Positions 33,901 through 39,673 of a DNA stretch of 64,000 nucleotides are shown in pieces. The translations under genes were made by a program, and so were the position numbers. The DNA is from Hermatobates lingyangjiaoensis (taxonomy: Eukaryota > Arthropoda > Insecta > Hemiptera > Hermatobatidae), in the NCBI GenBank assembly GCA_026182355.1, contig JAPFBL010001929.1, positions 744,501 to 808,500 of the forward strand. Direction: 5' to 3'. The notes below the pieces were generated by a model. It was given only the letters and a program-made list of their open reading frames with translations. It was not told the DNA's origin and made no database searches. The number at the start of each line of letters is the position of its first letter. Within the stretch, counting starts at the first letter, position 1.

Positions 33901-35874
33901 TTCAGCACCACATCCTTGGGTATGTCTTTAATTCTCTTTAATTGTATTTTATTATTTCACTCTAATTTTATAACTGATTAGATATAAATTGTATTATAGT
34001 GTCTTCCTGATGATGAACACAAAGTGTTCGAAATGCGTTGTTGTTGTTGAATAAAACTTCATTTGTGTGGAGACTTTTGTTTGTTTATCCATTTTACTTC
34101 AAAAAAAAAAAGAATATTTAATAAAAAAAAATGATTGGTTTTTGGATTCATGAGGCGAACATGGTGAGATCGTCTGTGAGCATGGGGTTACCCATAAGTA
34201 TCGATCAAAAAATAAAGTTTATTTATCTTTCAATTCGTAATGGATGTCCTCGTAGAGAGATCATACCCTGGGTAAGGTTGTAATATCTAAACATTGTGGT
34301 GTGTTTTACTTATAAATGGAACTGTTACTTTGTTCTCAATAAAGTACGTTTAATTTCGTTTCTAATGAACGATATTTGGTTGTAAACATTATTGTTTCAC
34401 TTGTTCCTATAGAAAATACAATTTTTTCTCTGTGGGCATTTTTATAGTTATAAAAGGTTATAATTTACAGGGCAAGATGGCTTATTTTTCAAATATTGTA
34501 ATCAATCATTGTGTCCTAAAGCTATAGATACAATCAGTTATGTAATATTTACTACTGCAAAGAAAACAACATGAAAGTTATCATGTACAAATTTTTAATT
34601 TTTCAAATAAAAAATAATACATTACTTGTGCAATCTGTTATAGCGTGGTTTTACTCATGATGGGGGAATCTAAAAAAAATTCTTTTGTGTGGAGGCGTTA
34701 TTTTTGAAATTCCCATAATGAAAAAATAATACAGTTGGTGGTATATTTCACTTTTGATTTGGCCATCTGTAGATTACACCTTAAATATTTCCTTAAAGTT
34801 TAAATTTACTTCAACTATCTAGAGTCAATAAAATACATATATAAAATATTTTTTTTTATAAGATTGATGGGGAGTAAAGCAGTAAGAGGTTGGTGTTGTA
34901 AGTAGATTTGTTGACTATGTGCAGTTTAATTAAATTTAAACAATCTAAATTGTTAAAGAAGATTAGAGAAATTTTTTGTTAAAGATAGACATTGCCGTAT
35001 GAAGATAGCCTCATGGGTGGCTGAAATATATAGCTCATTGCTTTAGTTTTCTGAGAAACTAATCTTATTTTTGATAGTGAGGACAATTTTTTCCCTTCAT
35101 TATCATGAATAAATACCACATAATAACTGCTTGCACAGCTAGTGAGTAATCTCATTTACTATTTACTTTTTGATAGTACATGTCCCAGGTGATAGAATTT
35201 AAACAGTATTTCATTTTAGTTAGTTAAAATAAAAGTTCCTGATACATTTATTTAAAAATATTCTAAACTATTTGTCTTTATCGAGGTTTGGTCTAGCGCC
35301 TTTAATAAAACACATTTCAGCCAACGTTTCACCCACGTTTGTAGACATTTTTAGGGCTACATCAATACAGAATTGATTACAATAATATAAAATTAAATAT
35401 GAAGTTAATTCTGTTTTGATTTAGACCTAAAGATGTCTACAAATACAGGCGAAACGTTGGCTTAAAGGCGTTTTATTGAGAAGTGTTTGACGCTGGACCA
35501 AACCTCGATAAAGAAAAATAGCATAGATATAAATGGTTGAGATAAGAAAACATTGAATTTAAAAATATTTGAATTTCTACAGCTTTGCTTATAATTTGTT
35601 AAATATTAAGTTTCAAGTTTATTTGGTAGGGATATATAGATTTATTTGAATATTTGAAAGTGCATTTGTTGTTCCCTTTTTTGTATAAATCTTAATTAAT
35701 AATGAAATCATTGTTATTTTGTTGCAGAAACTAATTCGCTACTGTAAAGATTTATGCCTTTTTGAAGCAGAGGAATTCGCCCAGCAGCTCCGTACTTCCT
35801 TACCTCTCTCTGAACAGCATATTAGCAGGCTAAATTTAATAGTCCCTCCAAACTCTGAAACTCCACCCAAATAA
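7750..35874 (+). CDS. PTCD3: PTCD3 / mS39 mitoribosomal pentatricopeptide protein, 13 coding exons
   Basis: PPR protein of the mitochondrial small ribosomal subunit (mS39); known family role is in mitochondrial translation. Coding exons: 7750-7781, 8309-8411, 8861-9058, 12523-12649, 15080-15221, 17122-17353, 18778-18979, 23508-23727, 23797-23905, 27225-27448, 30059-30245, 34155-34271, 35728-35874. All junction phases agree and the sum is 2040 nt, giving 679 residues plus stop; human PTCD3 has 689. The product has a short basic N-terminus that fits mitochondrial import, the conserved block RGPTDIL then HYKYHDDPYLIP (about residues 37-65), helical PPR-type repeats through the middle (for example about residues 215-310), and a C-terminal part aligning with the human VSNSPSQAIEVV...FSLPICE region. 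All introns are GT-AG except intron 10 (GC-AG). Introns reach several kb and are full of transposons. Identification is by recalled family similarity, not by a search. Confidence 0.93.
8309..8411 (+). CDS. PTCD3: PTCD3 exon 2
   Basis: Acceptor TTTCAG before 8309 and donor GTAAGT at 8412. Residues 11-45; ends in IPKRIQRGPTDILR, matching the IPKKKTW...LQ boundary of vertebrate PTCD3 and the RGPTDIL motif typical of arthropods. Confidence 0.9.
8861..9058 (+). CDS. PTCD3: PTCD3 exon 3
   Basis: Acceptor CTTTTTCAG, donor GTAAGT at 9059, phase 0 on both sides. Residues 46-111, including HYKYHDDPYLIP and EAGRKAAYWI, the most conserved part of the family. Confidence 0.95.
9125..9290 (+). repeat. Degenerate flank of the 101-bp minisatellite
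   Basis: Repeated motifs of the type TAGTACTAGATA/TAGGTATG in PTCD3 intron 3, grading into the regular array. Confidence 0.45.
9291..9690 (+). repeat. 101-bp minisatellite, about 4 copies
   Basis: GTCTCATGGGTTCGAACTAC starts at 9424 and 9525 and, with one change, at 9626: exactly 101 bases apart. A diverged unit starts at 9301. Located in PTCD3 intron 3. Confidence 0.85.
10015..10100 (-). mobile_element. SINE fragment
   Basis: ACCTGACCTCGTGCGGGCTT followed by GACCGACAGTTTTACGTTCT matches the conserved SINE core seen at 58085-58140. Confidence 0.5.
10808..11018. repeat. P1 palindrome
   Basis: CACATAAACACGTGAAATAA...TCAAACCACAATATG on the left and CTGACGAAGACCGCTTGTTA...CATTTCATATTGTG on the right; centre near 10925. 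Confidence 0.75.
11029..11608. mobile_element. MITE with CAGGGTGTCCC inverted ends (mariner-like)
   Basis: Left end CAGGGTGTCCCAAAAAAATG, right end its complement ending ACACCCTG. Inverted ends are about 45-50 bases including TGTATACACA and AAATTATTGTAAT. Flanks are CA and TA, so a TA target duplication has probably mutated on the left. About 580 bases with no transposase frame; an inner palindrome (ACAACCAAATGCAAAC / GTTTGCATTTGGTTGT) lies at 11260-11300. Confidence 0.7.
12055..12460 (-). mobile_element. LINE reverse-transcriptase fragment
   Basis: On the - strand: GLQVDTVYTDFAKAFDKVDH, the same RT region and family as the copy at 5160-5240 (about the same peptide around the D-F-x-KAFDKVDH motif). 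Followed by broken downstream RT text. It ends about 60 bases before PTCD3 exon 4. Confidence 0.72.
12523..12649 (+). CDS. PTCD3: PTCD3 exon 4
   Basis: Acceptor TTTTTAG, donor GTAAGA at 12650, exit phase 1. Residues 112-153 correspond to the EAALKERIELRKVKAS region of human PTCD3. A LINE fragment in the opposite orientation ends only about 60 bases upstream. Confidence 0.9.
13140..13335. repeat. P7 palindrome
   Basis: AAAATCGAAGAACATACTTA...CACACTTACTAACTCAAA facing TTTGAGTTAGTAAGTGTGTT...CTTCTTCGATTTT. Same family as 32740-32860 and 32990-33150. Confidence 0.65.
13560..13800 (-). repeat. P5-related fragment
   Basis: GGAATCGGTCAGTTTTCCAA and CAAGTCAAACTTTCAAAGCC resemble the arm at 19695-19745. 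Confidence 0.4.
14306..15031. mobile_element. 726-bp MITE with TA target duplication (Tigger/pogo-like ends)
   Basis: Starts CAGTGATACCTTGAGATACG and ends with its complement (CGTATCTCAAGGTATCACTG), flanked by TA at 14304-14305 and 15032-15033. Sub-terminal parts are also inverted (CGTATCTCAAA). No transposase. Lies in PTCD3 intron 4, 48 bases before exon 5. Confidence 0.82.
15080..15221 (+). CDS. PTCD3: PTCD3 exon 5
   Basis: Acceptor TTTCTTTCAG, donor GTATGT at 15222. Enters in phase 1 (G+AG gives Glu) and leaves two bases. Encodes the LLELACFYNS helix and the linker EESWFKSDQ...KKTWK, equivalent to LLDLLCYYG and FGVTWRAKN in human. Confidence 0.93.
15950..16660. repeat. P4-like large palindrome
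   Basis: 15950-16050 (GGTCTCCACATATAAAAATG...GTTCGAACACC-type text on the - strand) mirrors 16555-16650 (CCTGAAGAAGAACGTGTTCG...TATATGTGGAGACC). The arms also share ACGAACCTACGGGT / ACCCGTAGGTTCGT and meet near 16340-16390 at a repeated ATTTTACCTCAGAATGAGTA. Confidence 0.72.
16725..17000 (+). repeat. P4 and P2 single arms
   Basis: CCTGAAGAAAGACACTCTGT...GAAATGCGTT at 16725-16800 is one P4-type arm. CTCCTGATGACGACGAGGTC...GAAATATTG at 16936-16962 is a P2 arm with a hammerhead-like core. Confidence 0.55.
17122..17353 (+). CDS. PTCD3: PTCD3 exon 6 (PPR repeats)
   Basis: Acceptor TTTTTCAG, donor GTATTG at 17354. Residues 201-278. Contains a clear PPR unit: AYCAIISGMSKFGNLDSAVL followed by a second helix and NVTVYNNLL. 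Confidence 0.95.
17541..17850 (-). mobile_element. tRNA-derived SINE, copy 2
   Basis: Read on the - strand the head is a tRNA-like A box (TTAGCCCAGTGGCAATGTGC) and, after a spacer, a B box (GGTGTTCAATACCC), then the family body with TAAATCTGAGCACGTCGTCC and GTACTCGTTAAAGA. In PTCD3 intron 6. Confidence 0.75.
18235..18315. mobile_element. hAT-like terminal fragment
   Basis: Reverse complement begins CCAGAGATTCCCAAAGTGGG and continues TTCCTTAACGAACTGTCTGG, resembling CAG-NG-TTC ends of hAT MITEs. Confidence 0.4.
18778..18979 (+). CDS. PTCD3: PTCD3 exon 7 (PPR repeats)
   Basis: Acceptor TTTCTTACAG, donor GTAAGT at 18980, exit phase 1. Contains KIKPNIDTFNAVLETL and KIEPSLTSFYHVL, matching KVKPNLQTFNTILKCL and GIEPSLATYHHII in human. 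Confidence 0.95.
19285..19450 (+). repeat. P3 terminal repeat arm
   Basis: CTCCAACCGTCTTTGAGCCA...CTCCTGAAGACGGTTCAAAC, then CGAAAATTAGAGACTG. Same family as 20100-20250 (inverted), 21775-21925, 31020-31170, 31200-31320 and 63770-63830. Confidence 0.65.
19452..19490. repeat. (TA)n microsatellite
   Basis: Perfect TA run. Similar runs lie at about 20080-20100, 21950-21982, 27538-27552, 27765-27782, 28124-28140, 28483-28505, 30487-30505, 30657-30674, 30820-30838, 32663-32688, 54800-54818 and 55163-55200; nearly all abut a palindromic or PLE-type arm. Confidence 0.9.
19490..19640. repeat. P1 palindrome, shortened
   Basis: Full left arm from ATCAATGATCAAACCACAAT to GTCAGAGTCAAAAACCCAAC, then only the outer part of the right arm (TTATTGTGGTTTGATCATTG). 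Confidence 0.7.
19675..19945. repeat. P5 palindrome, arms about 120 bases
   Basis: Left arm TAGGTGTATAATGTAATCGG...TTTCGGTTTTATTAAAACC...CATATACTCTTCTTAC; the right arm is its near-exact complement ending CGATTACATTATACACCTA. Centre near 19805. Confidence 0.8.
20045..20790 (-). mobile_element. Penelope-like element, left copy (inverted, no endonuclease domain)
   Basis: Reverse complement of the tail of the right copy: P3 arm (20100-20250), the AT-rich tail TTATGTACAATTTCCTGTAT region, GCCTCAATCTAAAGCGATAA (20500-20523), and a C-rich stretch containing GGTACCATCATTAAAGAACT. The two copies meet head to head near 20790. Confidence 0.65.
20800..21935 (+). mobile_element. Penelope-like element, right copy with GIY-YIG region
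   Basis: 5'-truncated: the reverse transcriptase domain is not seen. From about 20950 it reads through the linker (LSYRRPPNLGNFL) into the endonuclease domain, then an AT-rich tail and a P3 arm at 21775-21925 before (TA)n. Inserted in PTCD3 intron 7. Confidence 0.75.
20990..21482 (+). pseudogene. Penelope GIY-YIG endonuclease domain fragment
   Basis: Contains the CGRRGCLTCP cysteine cluster, a second CSCTSKNCVYRLECTKC cluster and the GIY-YIG-type core CVYRLECTKCDSFYVGQ followed by LSLRMNNHRAS, the usual Penelope order. Open for about 160 codons from 20998 but cut off from a reverse transcriptase, and the C-terminus is frame-damaged (ends EEA..-like text out of frame). A remnant, not a host gene. 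Confidence 0.8.
22000..22260. repeat. P2 palindrome
   Basis: TAGCACACAGATAGACACAG...ATATTTCGACAATCGTTGTC facing CTCCTGATGACGACGATCGC...GAAATATAGAAGTGAG...GTGCTACCTTCGTTTT. CTGATGA is at 22134-22140. Confidence 0.7.
22985..23060 (+). mobile_element. hAT-like terminal fragment
   Basis: CAGTAGTTCTTAATCTGGGT followed by TTCGATGAGTCGGTCTCAGG and TTCGGCGGAGCC resembles the start of hAT MITEs; no matching far end found. Confidence 0.4.
23508..23727 (+). CDS. PTCD3: PTCD3 exon 8
   Basis: Acceptor TTTTTACAG, donor GTAAGT at 23728 (the exon leaves TA, completed to a Tyr codon). Encodes DPDLGYRIYNLLNKDNNYS, matching DLELAYQVHGLLKTGDNW of human PTCD3. Confidence 0.94.
23797..23905 (+). CDS. PTCD3: PTCD3 exon 9
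   Basis: Separated from exon 8 by only 69 bases of T-rich intron. Acceptor at TTGTAG (23795-23796); the CAG three bases later is ruled out because it would create a stop. Encodes FLICEGESIEDFMELYERF, matching [20 protein letters not shown]. Donor GTAAGA at 23906. A LINE fragment begins about 50 bases downstream. Confidence 0.93.
23950..24790 (-). mobile_element. LINE 3' fragment with RNase-H-region zinc knuckle, copy 1
   Basis: On the - strand it encodes NDGLCRFCKEEEETPLHLL followed by TDC, the Cys-rich motif after the RNase H region of I/R1/jockey-group LINEs, then a tail ending CCCTCAAATAATAATAAT, a (TAA)n-type 3' end. Highly similar to 53140-53940. Starts about 45 bases after PTCD3 exon 9. 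Confidence 0.72.
25130..25262 (-). mobile_element. SINE fragment
   Basis: TATTGGAAGTCATATATTTT then GCACAGACTCGGGTCTGACT...CCTCTCAGAGTGA follows the SINE core order seen at 58030-58140, more diverged. Confidence 0.4.
25540..25760. repeat. (TTA)n / (AAT)n runs and duplicated segment
   Basis: ATTATTATTATTATTAATTA microsatellites; TTATATAATTTTAATATTT and ACGAAATGCACCAT recur at 26455-26535, and ATTTTAAGTGCTCTACT recurs at 25783 and 26380. Confidence 0.55.
27225..27448 (+). CDS. PTCD3: PTCD3 exon 10 (ends in a GC donor)
   Basis: Acceptor CTGTTTCAG. Encodes YLPKLWSDIV...IKIGWSVWEKIEGE, matching VIPKIWKDS and the following human segment. The downstream exon needs two leftover bases. The nearby GT (27453) gives phase 0 and fails; GG|GCAAGT at 27449 gives GG+C = Gly and restores the frame. 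Confidence 0.88.
27449..27454 (+). other. PTCD3: GC-type 5' splice site of PTCD3 intron 10
   Basis: GCAAGT directly after ...ATTGG. Apart from the C it matches the donor consensus fully, as is usual for GC-AG introns. Required by frame, as described for exon 10. Confidence 0.7.
27590..27759. repeat. P1 palindrome: perfect 84-bp inverted repeat
   Basis: Arms 27590-27673 and 27676-27759 are exact complements over 84 bases with only two bases (TC) between them. Flanked by (TA)n on both sides. In PTCD3 intron 10, 140 bases after the GC donor. Confidence 0.92.
27782..28090. repeat. P2 palindrome, arms about 115-120 bases
   Basis: Left arm ACTTTAACACATAGAAAAGA...CGCGTTGAGAAGCAAACTAC; right arm is its complement ending TCTATGTGTTAAAGT. 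Between them is a run of ACTACTCAGTAGT-type small palindromes (27895-27975). (TA)n lies on both outer sides. Confidence 0.88.
28140..28375 (-). repeat. Two P1 half-arms
   Basis: TTCAAACCACAATAAGAGAT...CTTCATCAGAGT at 28140-28225 and AATCAAACCATAATATGAAA...CTCCGTCAGATTCAAAACCC at 28278-28370, both lacking the partner arm. Confidence 0.65.
28410..28475 (+). repeat. P5 tail fragment
   Basis: GAGTTTAATTTGAATCTGAA...TGACCGAGTCCTGATAAACT; same text at 32605-32655 and inverted at the window end (63970-64000). Confidence 0.5.
28510..29035 (-). mobile_element. Second Penelope-like element, 3' part
   Basis: P2 arm on the - strand (28510-28660), then upstream on that strand a fragment with MNNHRASVGQRRDLPIAIHA near 29030-28970, the end of a GIY-YIG domain distinct in sequence from the copy at 21.3 kb. 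Frame breaks follow. Confidence 0.65.
29036..29660 (+). repeat. GC-richer PLE-associated segment
   Basis: Contains GAATGACCGAGGAACGGTCG then AAACCGGTAGC at about 29118-29150 and CCTGATGACGAAATAGTCGA then AATATAG at 29638-29662, both of the CTGANGA/stem/GAAA type. The overlapping open frames on both strands share no recognised family. Confidence 0.45.
30059..30245 (+). CDS. PTCD3: PTCD3 exon 11
   Basis: Acceptor TGTTTCAG. Encodes GPMLGDLLSLFVKTSEFDKA, equivalent to the human LNCIAILFLRAGRTQEA helix pair. The donor is taken as GTCAGT at 30246 (phase 0); a GTATCA four bases later would not fit the next exon. Confidence 0.85.
30540..30960. repeat. Cluster of P2 arms in both orientations
   Basis: 30570-30625 (-), 30690-30740 (-) immediately followed by its complement 30740-30780 (+), and 30845-30955 (+), separated by (TA)n runs. 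Confidence 0.7.
31010..31320. repeat. P3 palindrome
   Basis: AACATAGAGAAATCAAAAGC...CAATGTTGTCGCATG facing CGCGCATGCAGCAACATTGT...CAGTGCGCTTGGTTTCCCTC. Centre about 31160-31190. Abuts the retroviral LTR fragment. Confidence 0.72.
31310..31518 (-). mobile_element. Truncated retroviral LTR (errantivirus-like)
   Basis: On the - strand the env frame is followed by a purine tract (AAGGGAGGTGGAGATGG), then LTR-like text with a TATA box (TTTATATAAGAGC at about 31416-31404) and a TCAGT initiator-like motif about 50-60 bases on. The far end is cut by the P3 palindrome. Confidence 0.5.
31510..32570 (-). pseudogene. Endogenous retrovirus envelope remnant
   Basis: Three overlapping or adjacent - strand frames: 32552-32238, 32280-31867 and 31812-31510. 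In order they show a helical, hydrophilic part, a Cys-containing ectodomain segment with a Y-K-x-x-P-x-P-like motif typical of insect errantivirus/baculovirus-F-type envelopes, and a C-terminal part with one hydrophobic membrane span (about 31660-31620) and a short basic tail. The frame changes between them show it is broken. The 5' part of env, and all of gag and pol, are absent; the upstream end is cut by a P5 repeat. Lies antisense in PTCD3 intron 11. Confidence 0.65.
32575..32690 (+). repeat. P5 arm with (TA)n
   Basis: GCCTATGAAATGATTTTAAA...AACCGAAAGGTTAGCAATGA, then TGACCGAGTCCTGATAAAC and a TA run. Confidence 0.6.
32740..33150. repeat. P7 arms
   Basis: CTCCTGAAGACGGATACCCG then AAAATTTGAGTCTGTAAGTG at 32761-32800, and an inverted-type copy at 32990-33150. 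Confidence 0.55.
33520..34100. repeat. P4 palindrome, arms about 280 bases
   Basis: Left arm from TTTACTCATTCTGAGGTAAA through ACACTTTGTGTTCATCATCA to ACTCTATCGC-type text near 33770; right arm mirrors it from 33845 (CCACTCTATCGCAGCGGACC) to TTGTTTATCCATTTTACTTC. The right arm has CTGATGA at 34007-34013 and GAAA at 34030-34033. It ends 55 bases before PTCD3 exon 12. Confidence 0.82.
34155..34271 (+). CDS. PTCD3: PTCD3 exon 12
   Basis: Encodes NMVRSSVSMGLPISIDQKIK, aligning with [20 protein letters not shown] of human PTCD3. Donor GTAAGG at 34272, phase 0. The acceptor (TCATGAG at 34154) has a poor pyrimidine tract and is the weakest junction of the model. Surrounded by palindromic repeats. 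Confidence 0.75.
35275..35515. repeat. P6 palindrome
   Basis: CGAGGTTTGGTCTAGCGCCT...CCAACGTTTC facing GAAACGTTGGCTTAAAGGCG...GGACCAAACCTCG; arms about 95 bases with changes. Confidence 0.78.
35728..35874 (+). CDS. PTCD3: PTCD3 exon 13 (terminal)
   Basis: Acceptor TTGTTGCAG, phase 0. Encodes KLIRYCKDLCLFEAEEFAQQ and ends in a proline-rich tail (VPPNSETPPK) with stop TAA at 35872-35874. It lacks the acidic Ser/Asp tail of the human protein. Confidence 0.88.
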   Translation, partial: KLIRYCKDLCLFEAEEFAQQLRTSLPLSEQHISRLNLIVPPNSETPPK

Positions 35875-35910
35875 TAGTCTAGTCACTGTGTTATTTGTTG
35901 TATTTGTTGA

Positions 35911-35916
35911 AATAAA
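35911..35916 (+). terminator. Poly(A) signal of PTCD3
   Basis: AATAAA 37 bases after the PTCD3 stop codon, followed by a GT/T-rich stretch (TTGTTGTTGTTTTTT). Confidence 0.7.
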
Positions 35917-36402
35917 ATTTTTGTTGTTGTTTTTTACTTCTTAATTTATACTAAATAATTTATGGTACCACACAAATACCCTGGATTGATTTGAAGTTTT
36001 ATCTTTTGGAGCAAATACGCCAGGGATCACAAATACGACTTCATCAAACTACAAAATTATTTAGAAAATAATTTGAAATGAAATTTTTCTCGAGTTAGTA
36101 CCTAATAATTGGTATCTTTATATAGTATAAAGGAAATAAAACATACAATCATAAAATGTAAACATAAGCTGGATAAAATCCTAACTATAAACAGTCAAAC
36201 ACTTCTACTCGTATATTTTAAACGCTGATTCAAGGTTTTAAAGTTCAAGAAGTGTGAAGAAAAATAAATTCCTTCCACTAGTCACAAGTATTGGCCTAAG
36301 TAAGCAGCAGTGATCTATTTCCTAAGTTTGTATTTTTGTTTATCTCGGAATGTGCACAACATAAAAATATTGCATTTCTGAGAACTGTGAAGTGCACAGC
36401 TT

Positions 36403-36556
36403 TACACTGTAAACAATATTATGAAAGAATATTTCATTTCTTTTTATAAACTAGAGAATAGCCAAAACAGTACTTTTACACTGTGAATAATATTATGAAA
36501 AAATATTTGTATTTTTTTTATAAACTCGAGAATAGCCAAAACAGTACTTTTACAGG
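36403..36556 (+). repeat. Tandem duplication of about 75 bases
   Basis: ACACTGTAAACAATATTATG...AGAATAGCCAAAACAGTACT occurs twice in a row with few changes. Confidence 0.75.
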
Positions 36557-36673
36557 TATACTAAACAGAAAAAAAACTCAATATATTGATTGCTTAATTC
36601 ATTCGATAATATTCTTATTTATTGAGAAAAGGAGGCACAACAGTTTCGCAGTGCCTATATTCAACTGTCCAGA

Positions 36674-36727
36674 ATGATAGAGAGCTCTGACGAAGCAAAT
36701 AATATGCCCTATGACTACAACTATGAG
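36674..36727 (+). CDS. Possible first coding exon of the unknown gene
   Basis: ATG opens MIESSDEANNMPYDYNYE, followed directly by a good donor GTAAGC at 36728. The style (short, acidic, N-terminal) and position 3 kb upstream suit a first exon. It exits in phase 0, while exon a needs one base, so at least one more exon would be needed. It could also belong to another transcript. Confidence 0.35.
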
Positions 36728-36949
36728 GTAAGCAATAAATATTCTTAATGTCCAAACCAGAGTAAGAAATCAGAAAAATGACTAAGATATTTCCATCAAA
36801 TTAGTGGTTTTGATCAGAGCCTACTCCTGATGCTGTTTATTGCACGAGTTTATTGTGACATTTTGTTATAAATGTTCTTATGTCAAAATTGAAACAAACC
36901 TCATCTCATTTTATATAATGAAAATTATGCACAAAACTGTAGTGTACTG

Positions 36950-37260
36950 AGGTAAAATGGATAAACAAACAAAACAAAAGTCTCCACACAAATGAAGTTT
37001 TATTCAACAGCAACCGTTTCGAACAGTTTGTGTTCATCATCAGGAATACTATAATATAAATTATATCTAATCAGTTATTATAAAATTCTCTTAATTGAGT
37101 TTTATTATTTCACTCTAATTTTGTAACTGATTAGATATAATTTTTATTATAGTGTCTTCCTGATTATGAACACAAAGTGCTCGAAACGCGTTGCTGTTGA
37201 ATAAAACTTCATTTGTGTTGAGACTTCTGTTTTGTTTGTTTATCCATTTTACGTCAGAAT
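36950..37260. repeat. P4 palindrome (compact)
   Basis: TGAGGTAAAATGGATAAACA...TTTGTGTTCATCATCAGGAA facing GTCTTCCTGATTATGAACAC...TTGTTTATCCATTTTACGTC; centre near 37100. Confidence 0.8.
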
Positions 37261-37849
37261 AAAACTTATTCTTGTTATTAGCATATACGTTTTGCTTTGT
37301 AACAGTTTCTATTATTAAACAATTTTAACCATTCACACAAATATTTCACATCAAACAGTCAATAGGGTTTAAATGTCAGTGATACATACGAAACATATAG
37401 TTTGTAATTTGGCATAAGTGAAAACCATGACAATTGTTTAACCGACACCCAAATATGTTGCTTTTTTTTAATGAAAATTAAGGTATTAGATACAAATTAT
37501 AATTATTGGGAAGATTTTTGTTATTTTAACAAACTTCTACTAGTATCTCTAACTAGCACGTAGCTCCAACAATGCGATCCTTGTAATAAAATAAGATTGA
37601 CCACATTGATATTAATGAAGTATAATATGAATTTTGAATGGCTGGATGGATATAAACAATCTTTCTTTATCATTATCATAATCCTATCGTTGTTTGTTAA
37701 ATTTCTAAATGCTTTCATAAACCCCATATCTTGTTCGTGGGCCAAGCAGCGTGTCTGGATTGCTTATCAAAAACGTTATTGAAACTGTAAAATAAACGAA
37801 TTTTAGGGAAAACTATTTTTTATAATAAAAATTTAAATAAATGTTATTT

Positions 37850-38050
37850 ATAAAAAAAAACAATGCGTTTCGAACACAAACCATTCTTCTTCAGGTTATG
37901 TAAGCAATTGGTGGAGTAAGCAAAGGGGAATAACCCTTCCAACTATTTCTATGGTTATTCCTCAACTCTTGGGACTACTCTTTCACCTTATGGAGAACAC
38001 TACGTGTTCGTAACGCGTTATTTTTATAAAAATATTTGTTTGTAGAGATA
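37850..38050. repeat. P4-type arms
   Basis: ACAATGCGTTTCGAACACAA...TTCTTCAGGTTATG and ACGTGTTCGTAACGCGTTAT; a related arm lies at 38595-38690 (AACAACGCGTTTCAAACACT). Confidence 0.6.
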
Positions 38051-38699
38051 TTTGTCATTAATATCTTTCTCCAAAATGAGTAGATGCCAGGAAATAACTA
38101 ATTAAAGAAAAAAAATTACTTTTATCATTCCAATTCCAATGAAATACTGGATGTAATATTTATTTTAATTTGGTAATGAAAATCACGTAAGTGGGGTGTA
38201 CTATTTATTGATTATAGACCATTTTATATTTCTAATAATTTTATTTTTCCTTTGAATTTCATTCATTCAAGCATTTAATTTATTTTACTTTTTGTAAGAA
38301 GAATTACTAAATTACTTGAGTGTTGATATAACAGTCAAGTCATGGTAGTCACAGTGAAGCGAGTTTATCATTTATGAAAGTTTCCAATAGGTTTTTATGT
38401 AAAAGACAATTAGAGAGAAATACAGAACATAAAAACAAAAAAAAAACTTTTGAATCAAAGTAAAGATACTTTACATCATACTCGCAGTGTTAGAAGTACA
38501 TTCCAATTTTTGAGTTAATATTGGATTAAAGGACGTTTTGTGGGATACATCAATATCAAATTAATAATAAAAATCTATATAACCAAATGTTTTTTATAAA
38601 AAACAACGCGTTTCAAACACTCACTATTCTTCAGGTTATGTCAGCAATTAGTGGAGTTGGGGAATAACTCCTCCAACTGTTTCTTCATCTGTTATTATA

Positions 38700-39480
38700 T
38701 TATTCTATATTAGTATATATGAAAATACATGAAAATACAATGTATTTTTATTTACGAATTCAACTCAAATTCATATGTAATTATTTAACTTACTACAGTT
38801 TTGTTATTTAATGCAATATTTATAAAATAATATTAGTTATTGTTGATTGAGAAAAGAAATTCAAGTTTTCCAAATTGGTTCTTTATAAACTGACTTATAC
38901 AGTAATTTAAATGATTAATTCATTTTAGATTATGTGAAAAATATGTAATAAAATTTTTAGTTAATGTTAAAATCTTATCTTATCTTTTCCATTGACGTAT
39001 ATTTATTGAAGTTAGATGGATTTCTTTCTGCTTTGGTTATTAAAAGAAAGAGCTTTAAGAGTTTCTACCCATCAAATCTATTGCATTCATTGAGAAGTAA
39101 ATGAGTGGTAATGCATTGATTTTGCAAATTATTTACAATGAGATAGTTAATGATTTGTGATATAAGTTTATTGCATAATTCATAAGCAGGGTAATTAGTT
39201 CTGAAATTATTTAACTACTGAGAAATTTTATTTTTATTTCTTTTCTGTTATTCTATTTGATGAAAGATCTTGACATGAATGAATAGTAGATCAACTAACT
39301 GATAAATATAAATTTTGTAAAATCATGATTTCCAATGAAATTCCTCCTCATCATTTATTAATCAATTCATAATAAAACTCAACTTGAAAAAAAACCAGTT
39401 ATCCTGTGGATGGAGTTTCTTCCGTATTGCGGGTATTCTGCAAATTATTCTTGCCTGCTTTGCATTCGTAGTCAAGCTCA
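38700..39480. other. AT-rich DNA upstream of unknown-gene exon a
   Basis: No repeat or certain exon seen; an upstream exon of the unknown gene could be hidden here. Confidence 0.3.
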
Positions 39481-39505
39481 CAGAATTTATTACATTCACT
39501 TACAG

Positions 39506-39673
39506 GCTTCTATGATCTTAGCATTAATAATGAATTAATAGTCGACGTAACAAATTGTACAGGTGATCAAATGAATAATTGGGAAAATGTAGAAGATTTA
39601 GCGGCTGATCTCGATGGAACTTGCAGCTTATCTAACTTGAGCGTGGACCTTGTTCCACTCCCTTCTATAATAG
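39506..39673 (+). CDS. Unknown gene, internal exon a
   Basis: Acceptor CTTACAG, donor GTATTT at 39674. Needs one base from an upstream exon; open for 55 codons, with low-complexity-free, acidic coding-like content. Exits with one G. Confidence 0.55.

Noticed and set aside
37521..37782. Overlapping ORFs on both strands as exons of the unknown gene
   Set aside because: Hydrophobic low-complexity translation, no matching splice phases.
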